Shown in pieces: positions 45,601 through 54,637 of a stretch of 64,000 nucleotides of DNA. Under the pieces are notes generated by a model, which saw only the letters and a list, made by a program, of their open reading frames with translations, ran no database searches and was not told the DNA's origin. The stretch is from Lachnospiraceae bacterium. Its GTDB lineage: Bacteria; Bacillota; Clostridia; Lachnospirales; Lachnospiraceae. The stretch covers positions 1 through 64,000 of the forward strand of contig JAETQH010000013.1 in the NCBI GenBank assembly GCA_021770785.1. Direction: 5' to 3'. The translations under genes were made by a program, and so were the position numbers. Each line of letters starts with the position of its first letter. Within the stretch, counting starts at the first letter, position 1.

Positions 45601-45830
45601 CTAATCTTGGCGGAGTGCAGATGGATGCACTCTTTGTGGATGAAGGTTTTGGAACGTTAGACCGGAAATCGATAGACAGTGCAATGGAAATTTTGATAAA
45701 CCTGACCGGAAGTAATAAGCTGGTGGGAATTATTAGCCACAGGGAAGAGCTTATGGAGAATATTCCCCAGCAGATTAAGGTTAAGAAGACAAAAGACGGA
45801 AGTCAGATTACCGTTGAGTGTGGCTTATAG
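42648..45830 (+). CDS. sbcC: Exonuclease SbcCD subunit C
   Basis: SbcC is the Rad50-like ATPase of the complex. The 1060-residue protein has Walker A GDTGAGKTTIFD (about 38-49), two long coiled coils, a zinc hook CPVCG (about residue 536), and the C-terminal signature LSGGESFKASLSLALGLSD with Walker B DALFVDEGFGTLD. Domain order and length are normal. The coiled coils are rich in Lys and Glu with AAA/GAA codons, giving a lower GC content than smc upstream. Confidence 0.94.
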   Translation: MKPIKLIISAIGPYAEKLPEIEFAAFEEKGLFLISGDTGAGKTTIFDAICFALYGTTSGTYRDTKNLRSEYAKDSAQSYVDFYFSHQGREFHVWRQPSYERQKQRGCGKILEKEKAILYEEGQVPIEGLTQVNNAVKELLHIDEKQFKQIVMIAQGEFWDLLNAKTDQRTEILRTIFLTNGYKNIEYKLKDRMDASYKVKVKAEDSIIQHFEDVAADKEDELFEELEELKSRAGRTGSTWNLDEILDVMQRLNLSDRERLKCMKADLKKAEEELKKNNEKLALAKINNGFIEKRDKLQKEKEELEKRKTEIDELIQRLDKQKKATRNVNPSYIAWARKCDEVSSTKKQIQTAQSKLEAAVANVKQTEAVLDDAQKLEPEADKLKQTISRIDDEEKKYRQKEELEERLKELEEYDNNISAEEKNLKESEKTLKEKIKALNKTVKELKGKPAELIEAKNESEKLTELLTELDVIIDHQIPEREKRKRSLSRKQKTFLDTRDRYQEASSRREEAEHILEDSRAGILARKLVEGEKCPVCGSVHHPDPAKLKETSISEDDFKKFQEEESELQEKKNKANTEAEIAKTSLEEFEEQLRITILDYMSNPFLSMNREEESLDELIREVKDTKTQAEAMSKENIKKCNSLGKECKRLKRAEEDLETAQGDETEKLNSKKEELDKNRQKNKQELTEAKAILKTLEKLSYPDWKTAKKERKQAETKKNKILDDIRKAEQEKKKADNNVTAVKSKLETLKGSVKQQETDEKALREKLDKEVDANGFSSVEEMRICVVDESEIALSDKVINEYNQAVATNKEQLLDAKSDAKGKKMIDIEGLKVVCDEQDTNVELIRKNCNNSESRIGTNEEKQKSIFGRREELEKACKENTICQRLYNLVKGTTGNGKITLEQYIQAAGFDGIIAAANRRLLPMSDGQYELYRQEDSLGKRSNNFLDLEVLDNHTGHRRPVGNLSGGESFKASLSLALGLSDTVSSNLGGVQMDALFVDEGFGTLDRKSIDSAMEILINLTGSNKLVGIISHREELMENIPQQIKVKKTKDGSQITVECGL

Positions 45831-45946
45831 GCTGCTTGATTCGATACATTTCGTGTAAATATTTTAACATTTCATGCAAAAGATAAATATTATTTCTCTG
45901 ATCAAGTATAGTAAACCTATCATATAGATTTTTAGGAGGAATAATT

Positions 45947-46594
45947 ATGAAGAAAAAAGTAATTAGTGTAATTTTGGCATCGATGACTGCGCTTTCAGTA
46001 GCTGCATGTGGTGGTTCTCCTGAGCCGGCTGCTACACAGGACAAACCTGCTGTGGAAGAAAACAAAGAAGATACTACACCGGTTGCTACAGAGGAAAAGA
46101 AAGAGGCTGCTGAGCCGGAAACGACTGCTGCAGAAGAGGAAAACGTTTCTACAACAGAGGAGGATGGGACCGCTGCAGAAGAGGGGGCTGATTTCACGAT
46201 TCTTGATGTGACGGCTGATTTAGTTGATGCCGGTATTTATGCGACTGACGACAGCAATACAGAGTATGTGATTACTCTTTTCCATGACCCGGATCAAAAT
46301 CCATATATTTCCTTGATGCAAGTGGATGAAAATGGTTCCGGTGATCTCATTTGCGGTGCATATGATGATAGCTGTGTAGAAATTATACCGGATGAAGAAA
46401 ATGGTGTTGACTGGACAGTATTTAGCATTACTGATGTTTACACGGAAACAGACTATACAATCATTTTTGCTGAGGGTGATGATGGTTCTGTAGCAATTAC
46501 GAACGAGGACTTCTCTGTAATAATGGAAGGCGAGTATCTTTCTAATGAAGAAGCTGTCACATGTATGGGTGTAGCTGTTGCATTCATTGAATAG
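45947..46594 (+). CDS. Acidic putative lipoprotein, unknown function
   Basis: A 215-residue protein with a lipoprotein signal peptide: a lysine start, hydrophobic core and lipobox LSVAAC, so Cys21 would be lipidated. Residues about 25-80 are a low-complexity Glu/Thr/Ala/Pro linker. The rest is a strongly acidic domain (FTILDVTADLVDAGIYATDD, then repeated Asp/Glu turns) with no family I recognise. AGGAGG precedes the start. It has a clear terminator of its own, so it is monocistronic. A surface role is likely, and the neighbouring sensor kinase could respond to envelope signals, but no link is shown. Confidence 0.78.
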   Translation: MKKKVISVILASMTALSVAACGGSPEPAATQDKPAVEENKEDTTPVATEEKKEAAEPETTAAEEENVSTTEEDGTAAEEGADFTILDVTADLVDAGIYATDDSNTEYVITLFHDPDQNPYISLMQVDENGSGDLICGAYDDSCVEIIPDEENGVDWTVFSITDVYTETDYTIIFAEGDDGSVAITNEDFSVIMEGEYLSNEEAVTCMGVAVAFIE

Positions 46595-46606
46595 TTATTT
46601 AGGAAG

Positions 46607-46650
46607 AATACAGAAAGAATCACAAACCAAAAGATTCTTTCTGTATTTTT
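46607..46650 (+). terminator. Rho-independent terminator after the lipoprotein gene
   Basis: AATACAGAAAGAATC pairs with GATTCTTTCTGTATT around a 10-nt loop and is followed by TTTTT. Confidence 0.92.
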
Positions 46651-46735
46651 GCACATACAGAGCGAGGGCATCGTTCAATCATTTCATTTAATGTTTCCAC
46701 GTCCCCCCCTTTTTAGAATAAAAGGAATATAGACT

Positions 46736-48010
46736 ATGGTCCAAATTGATATCATGACGATACGATATATCGTAACGCTGTTATTTGGCGTTGCTACGAC
46801 TGCCTCATTTGCAGGAATATTGCAAAAAAAGAATACTGTTAAACTGGTTTGTATCGTATGTTTTTTATTGTTGCTGCAAGGTGTTTTCTTTGTGTCCTTT
46901 GGATTGGATGCAGTTGTGACTTCCTATCCGATCCATACGCATATGGTACTTGTGGGGGCACTTGTGCTTTGTTTTCAATGCACGGTTAAGGATGCAACAA
47001 TCTGCACGCTTTTGGCATATATGTGCTGCCAGATTCCGGCGTGGATATCCAGATGGACTATGTATACGATGTATCATAGCAGCATAAGAGAGTTTTTGAT
47101 ATACTTTTTCGCAGCATTGATTACATTCTGGATGATTGTAAAATATGCAGCAGCTCCAATACATGAATTGCTGCAGGGATCAAAAGCAGAAACCATGGTG
47201 ATGGGGATTGTGCCAGTTACATACTATTTGTTTGATTATTTAACAACTGTGTGGACGAAGGTGTTGTACACAGGGAATTACCATGTAGCACAGTTTATGC
47301 CCTCTGTAATATGTGTGGCATATCTTGTTTTTGCAGTGGTATTCAGTCATGAGCAGAAGCGAAGAACGGAGGCAATGGAGGAAAGAACCATCCTTCAGAA
47401 TGAATTATACATCGTAGAAACGGAGACCGAGAGTTTAAGAGAGTTGTCAAAATTAGCAAGAATTCATAGACATGACATGCGGCATCATCTGGCTTTGATT
47501 CTTCATTTGATCGAAGAGAATCATATCGAGGAGGCGCGGGAATACATACGGGAGAATATCGAGAGGATTGATGAATTTACGCCACACAGATTCTGCGAGA
47601 TGGAAATGCTGAATCTGATTCTTTCGCATTTTGAAAGCCAGGCAGAAGAAATGAAAGCCCAATATCGTTTTGGTGTTGAATTGCCCGCGCAGATGCCGCT
47701 TACCAAACCGGAGTTGTGTGCGTTGGTGTCAAATGCCTTGGAAAATGCTTTTCATGCAGTGAGAGAACTGCCGGAAGAAAAGCGATTCGTGGATGCAAGG
47801 CTGTGTGAGCTCAATGGAAAATTAATTTTCTCTGTAGACAATTCCTGTGATGACAGGATTCAGATAACAGGTAACAGGCCGAAGACTGATAAGGCGGGGC
47901 ATGGATATGGCACACGAAGTATTATGACAATTGCCAATGAACATAATGGTATGGCTGTATTTCAGTCAGAAAATGGAATGTTTTCTTTGATGGTGACGAT
48001 ACCATTATGA
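46736..48010 (+). CDS. AgrC-like sensor histidine kinase (GHKL type)
   Basis: A 424-residue membrane kinase. Residues about 1-205 contain six or seven membrane spans; then a coiled coil leads to the phospho-acceptor HRHDMRHH (about 243) and a GHKL ATPase with N box LVSNALENAFHA and G box GHGYGTRS. This is the class paired with LytTR regulators. Its partner is encoded on the opposite strand, tail to tail, with one base between the stops. No signal peptide precursor gene is obvious beside it. A weak AAAAGGA site precedes the ATG. Confidence 0.88.
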   Translation: MVQIDIMTIRYIVTLLFGVATTASFAGILQKKNTVKLVCIVCFLLLLQGVFFVSFGLDAVVTSYPIHTHMVLVGALVLCFQCTVKDATICTLLAYMCCQIPAWISRWTMYTMYHSSIREFLIYFFAALITFWMIVKYAAAPIHELLQGSKAETMVMGIVPVTYYLFDYLTTVWTKVLYTGNYHVAQFMPSVICVAYLVFAVVFSHEQKRRTEAMEERTILQNELYIVETETESLRELSKLARIHRHDMRHHLALILHLIEENHIEEAREYIRENIERIDEFTPHRFCEMEMLNLILSHFESQAEEMKAQYRFGVELPAQMPLTKPELCALVSNALENAFHAVRELPEEKRFVDARLCELNGKLIFSVDNSCDDRIQITGNRPKTDKAGHGYGTRSIMTIANEHNGMAVFQSENGMFSLMVTIPL

Positions 48011-48011
48011 T

Positions 48012-48734
48012 TTATTTCCTAATGGCTGAATGAAGGTATTCAATATAGCGCTTTTTTATAGCAGGTAACAAATTCCGTGAAATAGGGACTTCATTTCCTG
48101 TAAGGGTAATAAAACTCTTTTGATTCATGGATTTCATGAAATCCATGTTGATGATATAAGAACGATGGATTTTGAGAAATTCCGAATGCCTGAGCAACGC
48201 GTCTTCATAATCTGAAAGACGTCCCGATATGGACGTAACCGTTCTGTCAATCAGGTGAAAGGACAAAGTGCGGCTATTGATTTCTACAAATTCAATCTGG
48301 GAAAGGGAAAGCATATAAATTGCCTTTGTAGTTTGAAACATAATAGATTTCTTCAGAGTACTTTCTGTCGTTGCATAGGCTTTATCCAAAGCCTCGAATA
48401 AAGCATTCCGATCCACGGGCTTCATTAAATAGTCAAAGGCATGTACTCTGTAGCTCTCTACTGCAAATTCCCGGCTGGTGGTAAGAAATATAATGGGTAT
48501 CTTTTCGTTGGATTCCCTGATTTCTCTGGCAGTCTCGATTCCGGTAAACCTGGGCATAAGGATATCTAAAAGCAAAACATCATAAGGGTGCGTATTGATA
48601 GAATTCAGCAGATCCAGCCCATTGTAGTAAACATCGTATTGAACATACTCACCGGCCGGTGTGCGATAAGAATCTAAAGCCGCAGTAAGGATATTTTGTT
48701 GTGCAGTGTTGTCTTCACAAATTGCGATTTTCAT
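48012..48734 (-). CDS. LytTR family response regulator
   Basis: A 240-residue regulator with a receiver domain (acidic pocket ICEDN, phospho-acceptor in LLLDILMP, conserved Thr in LTTS and Lys in LMKPVD) and a C-terminal LytTR DNA-binding domain (about 135-238: VEINSRTLSFHL, LKIHRSYIINMDFM, VPISRN). It is the likely partner of the convergent AgrC-like kinase. It has its own consensus-like promoter at 48775-48802. Because the stops of the pair are one base apart with no terminator between, both transcripts are likely to overlap. Confidence 0.92.
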   Translation of the reverse strand: MKIAICEDNTAQQNILTAALDSYRTPAGEYVQYDVYYNGLDLLNSINTHPYDVLLLDILMPRFTGIETAREIRESNEKIPIIFLTTSREFAVESYRVHAFDYLMKPVDRNALFEALDKAYATTESTLKKSIMFQTTKAIYMLSLSQIEFVEINSRTLSFHLIDRTVTSISGRLSDYEDALLRHSEFLKIHRSYIINMDFMKSMNQKSFITLTGNEVPISRNLLPAIKKRYIEYLHSAIRK

Positions 48735-48774
48735 AGTATCAGTTCCTAACCTATCTTGCTCAATGAATATAAAA

Positions 48775-48802
48775 AGTATAGCAGAAACGGGAACGATGTC
48801 AA
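48775..48802 (-). promoter_or_regulatory. Predicted promoter of the LytTR regulator
   Basis: Read on the minus strand: TTGACA (48802-48797) and TATACT (48780-48775), 16 bp apart. This is nearly consensus. Confidence 0.8.
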
Positions 48803-48831
48803 GAATTGTCGTGGAGCCAATAGAAAATTTC

Positions 48832-48860
48832 TTGAGAAAAGCATGGTAATACGCTAAAAT
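48832..48860 (+). promoter_or_regulatory. Predicted promoter of the SpoU methyltransferase
   Basis: TTGAGA (48832-48837) and TAAAAT (48855-48860) are 17 bp apart, diverging from the LytTR regulator promoter 30 bp away. Confidence 0.62.
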
Positions 48861-48885
48861 GAAATGAGAAAGCGAGAAATCAGAT

Positions 48886-49725
48886 ATGGCAAATGTAATG
48901 GAAATAACCGATTTTCAGGCTCCGGAACTTGATATTTATGCGAGAAAAAACGAAGCACAGCTTTTACATCTGTATGAACCGGACGGCGGGATTTTTATTG
49001 CAGAAAGCCCCAAGGTGATTGAGCGGGCATTAGATGCAGGCTGTGTTCCTATATCCCTCTTGTCTGAACATAAGCATGTGGAAGGGCAGGCGAAAGATAT
49101 CATTGCGCGTTGCGGAGATATCCCTGTGTATACGGCAGAACTCGACGTACTTACTCAAATCACGGGGTTTGCACTGACAAGGGGACTGCTCTGTGCCATG
49201 CACCGTCCGAAACTGCCGACGGTTGAGGAGGTATGCCGGGACGCCGGCAGAATTGCAGTACTGGAAAATGTGGTAAATCCTACCAATATAGGCGCTATTT
49301 TCCGCTCGGCGGCGGCGCTTGGCATGGATGCGGTACTGCTCACGGCGGCATGCAGCAACCCACTCTATCGGCGTGCTATCAGGGTGAGTATGGGAACTGT
49401 CTTTCAGATACCGTGGACATTTTTGGATTCCTCCGTGGAAATAAGCTCCTTGCATGAGCTGGGCTTTCAAACGGCGGCAATGGCATTGAGCGGGCACTCG
49501 GTTTCCATCGAAGACGAGCGGCTAAAAAGGGAACGAAAGCTGGCGGTGGTTCTTGGAACGGAGGGGGACGGGCTGGCGGAAAAAACCATTTCGGACTGCG
49601 ATTATACGGTGCGTATCCCTATGTTCCACGGCGTAGATTCCCTGAATGTGGCGGCAGCTTCGGCGGTGGCGTTCTGGGAGCTGGGAGGCAGGAGGAATTT
49701 TGAGGCTGTACAGGAAGCGCTTTAG
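48886..49725 (+). CDS. SpoU/TrmH family RNA 2'-O-methyltransferase
   Basis: A 279-residue SPOUT-class enzyme that methylates ribose in rRNA or tRNA with S-adenosylmethionine. An N-terminal L30e-like substrate-binding domain (about 1-115) precedes the knot domain with motifs ENVVNPTNIGAIFRSA, VLGTEGDGL and IPMFHGVDSLNVAAASAVA. The exact RNA target cannot be told. It has its own promoter and terminator, so it stands alone. Confidence 0.9.
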   Translation: MANVMEITDFQAPELDIYARKNEAQLLHLYEPDGGIFIAESPKVIERALDAGCVPISLLSEHKHVEGQAKDIIARCGDIPVYTAELDVLTQITGFALTRGLLCAMHRPKLPTVEEVCRDAGRIAVLENVVNPTNIGAIFRSAAALGMDAVLLTAACSNPLYRRAIRVSMGTVFQIPWTFLDSSVEISSLHELGFQTAAMALSGHSVSIEDERLKRERKLAVVLGTEGDGLAEKTISDCDYTVRIPMFHGVDSLNVAAASAVAFWELGGRRNFEAVQEAL

Positions 49726-49792
49726 TAGAGAAAGAAAAGCCTGATTATTTCAACACAATTTAGAAACAATTTAACCGAATACCCTAAAATGC

Positions 49793-49833
49793 AAAGGTGC
49801 AGAAAATTTTATTGAAAATTTTTTGCACCTTTT
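49793..49833 (+). terminator. Rho-independent terminator after the methyltransferase
   Basis: AAAGGTGCA-AAAATTTT pairs with AAAATTTT-TGCACCTTT around an ATTG loop, ending in TTTTC. Confidence 0.85.
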
Positions 49834-49917
49834 CTATTGCTGAATTGTTTTTGATACCAGCTTTTGAAAAGAAAAATAAATAAAAATTCAGATAATTTTA
49901 TTGAAAACATATAAATT

Positions 49918-49980
49918 CACATATTATCAGACAATATGTGAAAAATACAGGTAGACAAATGGACTTGAAAGTTGTATATT
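49918..49980 (+). promoter_or_regulatory. gltB promoter with upstream palindrome
   Basis: TAGACA (49952-49957) and TATATT (49975-49980) are 17 bp apart. A perfect inverted repeat CACATATT (49918-49925) and AATATGTG (49933-49940), with a 7-nt spacer, ends 11 bp before the -35 box, where an activator such as a LysR-type regulator would bind. The whole 49834-50062 stretch is AT-rich and otherwise empty. Confidence 0.6.
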
Positions 49981-50062
49981 AGGTTATAACAAATCAAGAA
50001 AAAGACAACTGTTTTTCCTATAAAGACAGTTTCTGGCAATACACGAAGTGGAAAGGAAGAAA

Positions 50063-53000
50063 ATGATGAAAGATAAGTTGAACCGTTTTTCTGCAGCAGG
50101 TGCCCCTGACACCGAACAGGGTATGTACAGCCCGTCCTTTGAGCATGACAACTGCGGTATTGGTGCCGTAGTAAATATCAAAGGGATCAAGACCCACGAT
50201 ACCGTGGCAAATGCCTTAAAGATTGTGGAGAACTTAAAGCACAGGGCAGGAAAGGACGCAGAGGGAAAAACCGGTGACGGTGTTGGTATTTTGTTACAGG
50301 TTTCCCACAAATTCTTTTCAAAGGTAACAAAGCCTCTGGGAATCGAAATCGGTGACGAGAGAGATTACGGCGTGGGTATGTTCTTTTTTCCACAGGATGA
50401 GCTGAAACGCAACCGGGCAAAGAAAATGTTCGAGGTTATCGTAGAGAAAGAGGGCATGAAGTTCTTAGGCTGGAGGGAAGTGCCTACCGACCCTACGAAG
50501 TTAGGGCAGAAAGCCGTTGACTGTATGCCTTACATTATGCAGGGCTTTGTAGGGCGTCCTGCGGAGGTGGATAAAGGTCTTGCCTTTGACCGCAAGCTCT
50601 ATGTAGTACGCCGGGTGTTTGAGCAATCCAATGATGATACTTATGTGGTTTCTTTATCCAGCAGAACCATCGTATACAAGGGTATGTTCTTAGTAGAGCA
50701 GCTCCGGTTGTTCTTCGGAGATTTGCAGGATAAAGATTATGAATCAGCTATTGCAACGGTGCACTCCCGTTTCTCTACCAACACAAACCCTAGCTGGGAG
50801 AGGGCACATCCGAACCGATTTATCGTACATAATGGTGAGATTAACACCATTAAGGGAAATGCGGATAAGATGTTAGCCCGTGAAGAAACCATGGAGTCCG
50901 AGCATTTAAAGGGAGAGCTGCAGAAGGTGCTTCCGGTTATCAATACCGAGGGTTCTGACTCAGCCATGTTAGATAACACCTTAGAATTTTTGGTTATGAG
51001 CGGTATGGATTTACCCCTTGCCGTAATGATTATGATACCGGAGCCCTGGGCGAACAACCGTATCATGTCCCAGAAAAAAAAGGATTTCTACCAGTATTAT
51101 GCAACTATGATGGAACCCTGGGACGGTCCTGCTTCCATTCTTTTCTCCGACGGAGATATGATGGGTGCGGTGCTTGACCGCAATGGTCTGCGTCCTTCCC
51201 GTTACTATATCACCGATGATGATTATTTAATTCTTTCCTCTGAGGTGGGCGTGTTAGACATTGACTCGACGAAGATTGTGGTAAAAGAGCGTCTCCGTCC
51301 CGGAAAAATGCTCTTAGTGGATACCGTTAAGGGAAAGGTTATTGATGATGACGAATTAAAAGAGACCTATGCCGGTAAGCAGCCCTACGGGGAGTGGCTT
51401 GACCGCAACCTGCTGGAGCTGGCAGATTTAAAAATTCCAAACCAGCGTGTGCCGGAGTACAGCAAAGAAGAGCGCCAGAGAATGCAGAAGGCGTTCGGTT
51501 ATACCTATGAATCCTTAAGGGAGGCAATTTTACCGATGGCAAAGAGCGGCGGTGAGGGAACCTCCGCCATGGGTATTGATACCCCACTGGCAGTCTTAGC
51601 AGGCGACCACCAGCCCTTATTTAATTACTTTAAACAATTATTTGCTCAGGTAACCAATCCGCCTATCGACTCTATCCGTGAGAAGGTTGTTACCTCCACC
51701 ACCGTATATATCGGAGAGGACGGCAACCTGTTAGAGGAGGCGGCAGCGAACTGTCAGGTGTTAAAGGTAAACAATCCGATTCTGACCAACACCGATTTGA
51801 TGAAAATCAAATGTATGAAGGTAGAGGGCTTTAAGGTAGAGGTTCTTCCGATTATCTACTATAAAAACACCAGCTTAGAGAAAGCCATTGACCGTCTCTT
51901 TGTGGAGGCGGACCGTGCGTACCGTGACGGGGCGAATATTTTAATTCTTTCTGATCGGGGCGTGGATGAAAACCATGTGCCGATTCCGTCCCTGTTAGCA
52001 GTGTCTGCATTGCAGCAGCACTTAGTAAGAACCAAAAAGAGAACGTCCTTAGCCATGATTTTGGAGTCCGGCGAGCCGAGAGAGGTACATCATTTTGCTA
52101 CCCTGTTAGGCTACGGTGCCTGTGCCATCAACCCGTATTTGGCACAGGATACGGTAAAACAGTTAGTGGATGAGCACATGCTTGACAAGGATTATTATGC
52201 AGCGGTGCAGGATTACAATTACGCTATCTTAAACGGTATTGTAAAGATTGCGTCTAAGATGGGGATTTCCACCATTCAGTCCTATGAAGGTTCTAAAATT
52301 TTTGAGGCAATCGGTATTGATAAAAATGTCATTGACAAATATTTTACCAACACCGTGAGCCGTATCGGAGGCATCACCTTAAAGGATATCGAGGAGGATG
52401 TAAACGAACTGCATTCCGCAGCTTACGACCCCTTGGGCTTAGAGAATGACCTGACTTTAGACAGCAGAGGACGCCATAAGATGAGAAGCGGCGCAGACCC
52501 GCACCTTTACAATCCTGCCACTATTCATTTATTGCAGGAGGCAACCAGACGGGGCGATTACGAACTGTTCAAACAGTATACCGAATTGGTAAATAAAGAA
52601 GAGACAGAAATTACTCTCCGTGGGTTGATGGACTTTAACTATCCGAAAAAGGGCGTACCCATCGAGGAAGTAGAGAGCGTGGATTCTATTGTCACCAGAT
52701 TTAAGACAGGAGCCATGTCTTACGGCTCCATTTCCCAGGAGGCACATGAGACCTTAGCCATCGCCATGAACCGCCTCCACGGAAAATCAAACTCCGGCGA
52801 GGGCGGTGAGGACGCAGAGCGTATTGCCAGCAAGAACAGCCCGGTCAACCGTTGTTCTGCCATTAAGCAGGTGGCATCCGGACGTTTCGGCGTTACCAGC
52901 CAGTATTTAGTCAGCGCAGAGGAAATCCAGATTAAGATGGCACAGGGAGCAAAGCCGGGTGAGGGAGGACACCTTCCGGGCAAAAAGGTATATCCGTGGA

Positions 53001-54637
53001 TTGCAAAGACAAGGCTTTCCACACCGGGCGTATCCTTAATTTCCCCGCCGCCTCATCACGATATTTACTCGATTGAGGACTTAGAGCAGTTGATTTACGA
53101 CTTAAAGAACTCAAACCGTGCGGCAAGAATCACCGTAAAACTGGTATCGGAAGCCGGAGTCGGAACGGTGGCAGCCGGTGTTGCCAAAGCCGGGGCACAG
53201 GTAGTTTTGATTTCCGGTTATGACGGAGGTACGGGAGCGGCGCCGTCAAGTTCTATCCACAATGCGGGGCTTCCCTGGGAGCTTGGTTTAGCGGAGACAC
53301 ACCAGACATTGATTATGAACGGACTTCGTAATAAAGTGCGCATCGAGACAGACGGTAAGCTGATGAGCGGACGTGACGTTGCCATTGCAGCATTGCTGGG
53401 GGCGGAGGAATACGGTTTTGCCACGGCTCCCCTTGTAACCTTAGGCTGTGTCATGATGCGTGTATGTAACTTAGACACCTGTCCGGCAGGGATCGCCACC
53501 CAGAATCCGGAGCTTCGGAAACGTTTTGCAGGAAAACCGGAGTACGTGGAGAACTTTATGCGGTTCATCGCCCAGGATTTAAGAGAATATATGGCAAAAT
53601 TGGGCTGCAAGACCATTGACGAGATGGTGGGAAGAGGAGATTTGTTGAAGGTTCGTGATGATTTATCCGGACGTGACAAAGAAATTGACTTATCCCGCAT
53701 TTTAAATAATCCATTTGCAGAGCAGAAACAGAAAGTAATCTTCGATCCGAAACAGGTATATGATTTTGAGTTAGAGAAAACCAAGGACATTACCTTGCTG
53801 TTAAAACAGTTAGGTCCCGCATTAGAGAAAAAACAGCGCAGAAGCATTGATGTGGAGGTTACCAATACAGACCGTTCCTTCGGTACGATTTTCGGTTCGG
53901 AAATCACCAAAAAATACGGTGGTGAGGGCTTAGAGGAAGATACCTTCATTGTAAAATGTACAGGAGCCGGCGGACAGAGCTTCGGGGCATTTATTCCGAA
54001 GGGACTGACCTTAGAGCTGGTGGGAGATTCCAACGACTACTTTGGAAAGGGACTTTCCGGCGGCAAGCTGGTAGTTTATGCTCCGGCAGGGGTGAAATAC
54101 AAGAAGGACGAGAACATTATCATCGGTAACGTGGCGCTTTACGGAGCCACCAGCGGAAAGGCATTTATCAGCGGTGTGGCAGGCGAACGTTTCTGTGTCC
54201 GCAACTCCGGCGCTTCCGCAGTCGTAGAGGGTGTGGGTGACCACGGTTGTGAGTATATGACAGGCGGACGTGTGGCAGTTCTCGGGAAAACCGGGAAAAA
54301 CTTTGCTGCAGGTATGAGCGGCGGTATCGCTTATGTGTTAGACGAGGATAACGATTTATATACCCGTATCAATAAAGAAATGGTATTCTCCGAGGAAGTC
54401 AGCAACAAGTATGACGTTATGGAGTTAAAGGAAATGATTAACGAGCATGTGGCGCTGACCAACTCCGAAAAAGGAAAGGAAATCTTAGATAATTTCAGTG
54501 AGTACCTGCCGAAATTCAAAAAGGTAGTTCCATATGATTATAACCGTATGCTTATGGCGATTGTGCAGATGGAAGAAAAGGGATTGTCCTCTGAGCAGGC
54601 ACAGATTGAGGCGTTTTATGCTAATACAAGAAACTAA
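50063..54637 (+). CDS. gltB: Glutamate synthase large subunit
   Basis: Glutamate synthase makes two glutamates from glutamine and 2-oxoglutarate using NADPH delivered through GltD. The 1524-residue protein has a class II glutaminase domain whose nucleophile Cys31 (DNCGIG) is exposed after removal of a 30-residue propeptide. The FMN-binding synthase domain contains GEGGEDAERIASKNS, PGEGGHLPGKKV and GTGAAPSS, the [3Fe-4S] cysteines are in CNLDTCPAGIATQ, and a C-terminal GXGXG beta-helix follows. ATG 50063 is five bases after AAGGAAG; ATG 50066 is equally possible. A palindrome-bearing promoter precedes it. It is followed by an 85-bp tandem repeat before gltD. Confidence 0.97.
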   Translation: MMKDKLNRFSAAGAPDTEQGMYSPSFEHDNCGIGAVVNIKGIKTHDTVANALKIVENLKHRAGKDAEGKTGDGVGILLQVSHKFFSKVTKPLGIEIGDERDYGVGMFFFPQDELKRNRAKKMFEVIVEKEGMKFLGWREVPTDPTKLGQKAVDCMPYIMQGFVGRPAEVDKGLAFDRKLYVVRRVFEQSNDDTYVVSLSSRTIVYKGMFLVEQLRLFFGDLQDKDYESAIATVHSRFSTNTNPSWERAHPNRFIVHNGEINTIKGNADKMLAREETMESEHLKGELQKVLPVINTEGSDSAMLDNTLEFLVMSGMDLPLAVMIMIPEPWANNRIMSQKKKDFYQYYATMMEPWDGPASILFSDGDMMGAVLDRNGLRPSRYYITDDDYLILSSEVGVLDIDSTKIVVKERLRPGKMLLVDTVKGKVIDDDELKETYAGKQPYGEWLDRNLLELADLKIPNQRVPEYSKEERQRMQKAFGYTYESLREAILPMAKSGGEGTSAMGIDTPLAVLAGDHQPLFNYFKQLFAQVTNPPIDSIREKVVTSTTVYIGEDGNLLEEAAANCQVLKVNNPILTNTDLMKIKCMKVEGFKVEVLPIIYYKNTSLEKAIDRLFVEADRAYRDGANILILSDRGVDENHVPIPSLLAVSALQQHLVRTKKRTSLAMILESGEPREVHHFATLLGYGACAINPYLAQDTVKQLVDEHMLDKDYYAAVQDYNYAILNGIVKIASKMGISTIQSYEGSKIFEAIGIDKNVIDKYFTNTVSRIGGITLKDIEEDVNELHSAAYDPLGLENDLTLDSRGRHKMRSGADPHLYNPATIHLLQEATRRGDYELFKQYTELVNKEETEITLRGLMDFNYPKKGVPIEEVESVDSIVTRFKTGAMSYGSISQEAHETLAIAMNRLHGKSNSGEGGEDAERIASKNSPVNRCSAIKQVASGRFGVTSQYLVSAEEIQIKMAQGAKPGEGGHLPGKKVYPWIAKTRLSTPGVSLISPPPHHDIYSIEDLEQLIYDLKNSNRAARITVKLVSEAGVGTVAAGVAKAGAQVVLISGYDGGTGAAPSSSIHNAGLPWELGLAETHQTLIMNGLRNKVRIETDGKLMSGRDVAIAALLGAEEYGFATAPLVTLGCVMMRVCNLDTCPAGIATQNPELRKRFAGKPEYVENFMRFIAQDLREYMAKLGCKTIDEMVGRGDLLKVRDDLSGRDKEIDLSRILNNPFAEQKQKVIFDPKQVYDFELEKTKDITLLLKQLGPALEKKQRRSIDVEVTNTDRSFGTIFGSEITKKYGGEGLEEDTFIVKCTGAGGQSFGAFIPKGLTLELVGDSNDYFGKGLSGGKLVVYAPAGVKYKKDENIIIGNVALYGATSGKAFISGVAGERFCVRNSGASAVVEGVGDHGCEYMTGGRVAVLGKTGKNFAAGMSGGIAYVLDEDNDLYTRINKEMVFSEEVSNKYDVMELKEMINEHVALTNSEKGKEILDNFSEYLPKFKKVVPYDYNRMLMAIVQMEEKGLSSEQAQIEAFYANTRN

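Noticed and set aside
46008-46211. Arg/Leu-rich frame within the lipoprotein gene
   Set aside because: A shadow of the acidic linker codons in another frame.
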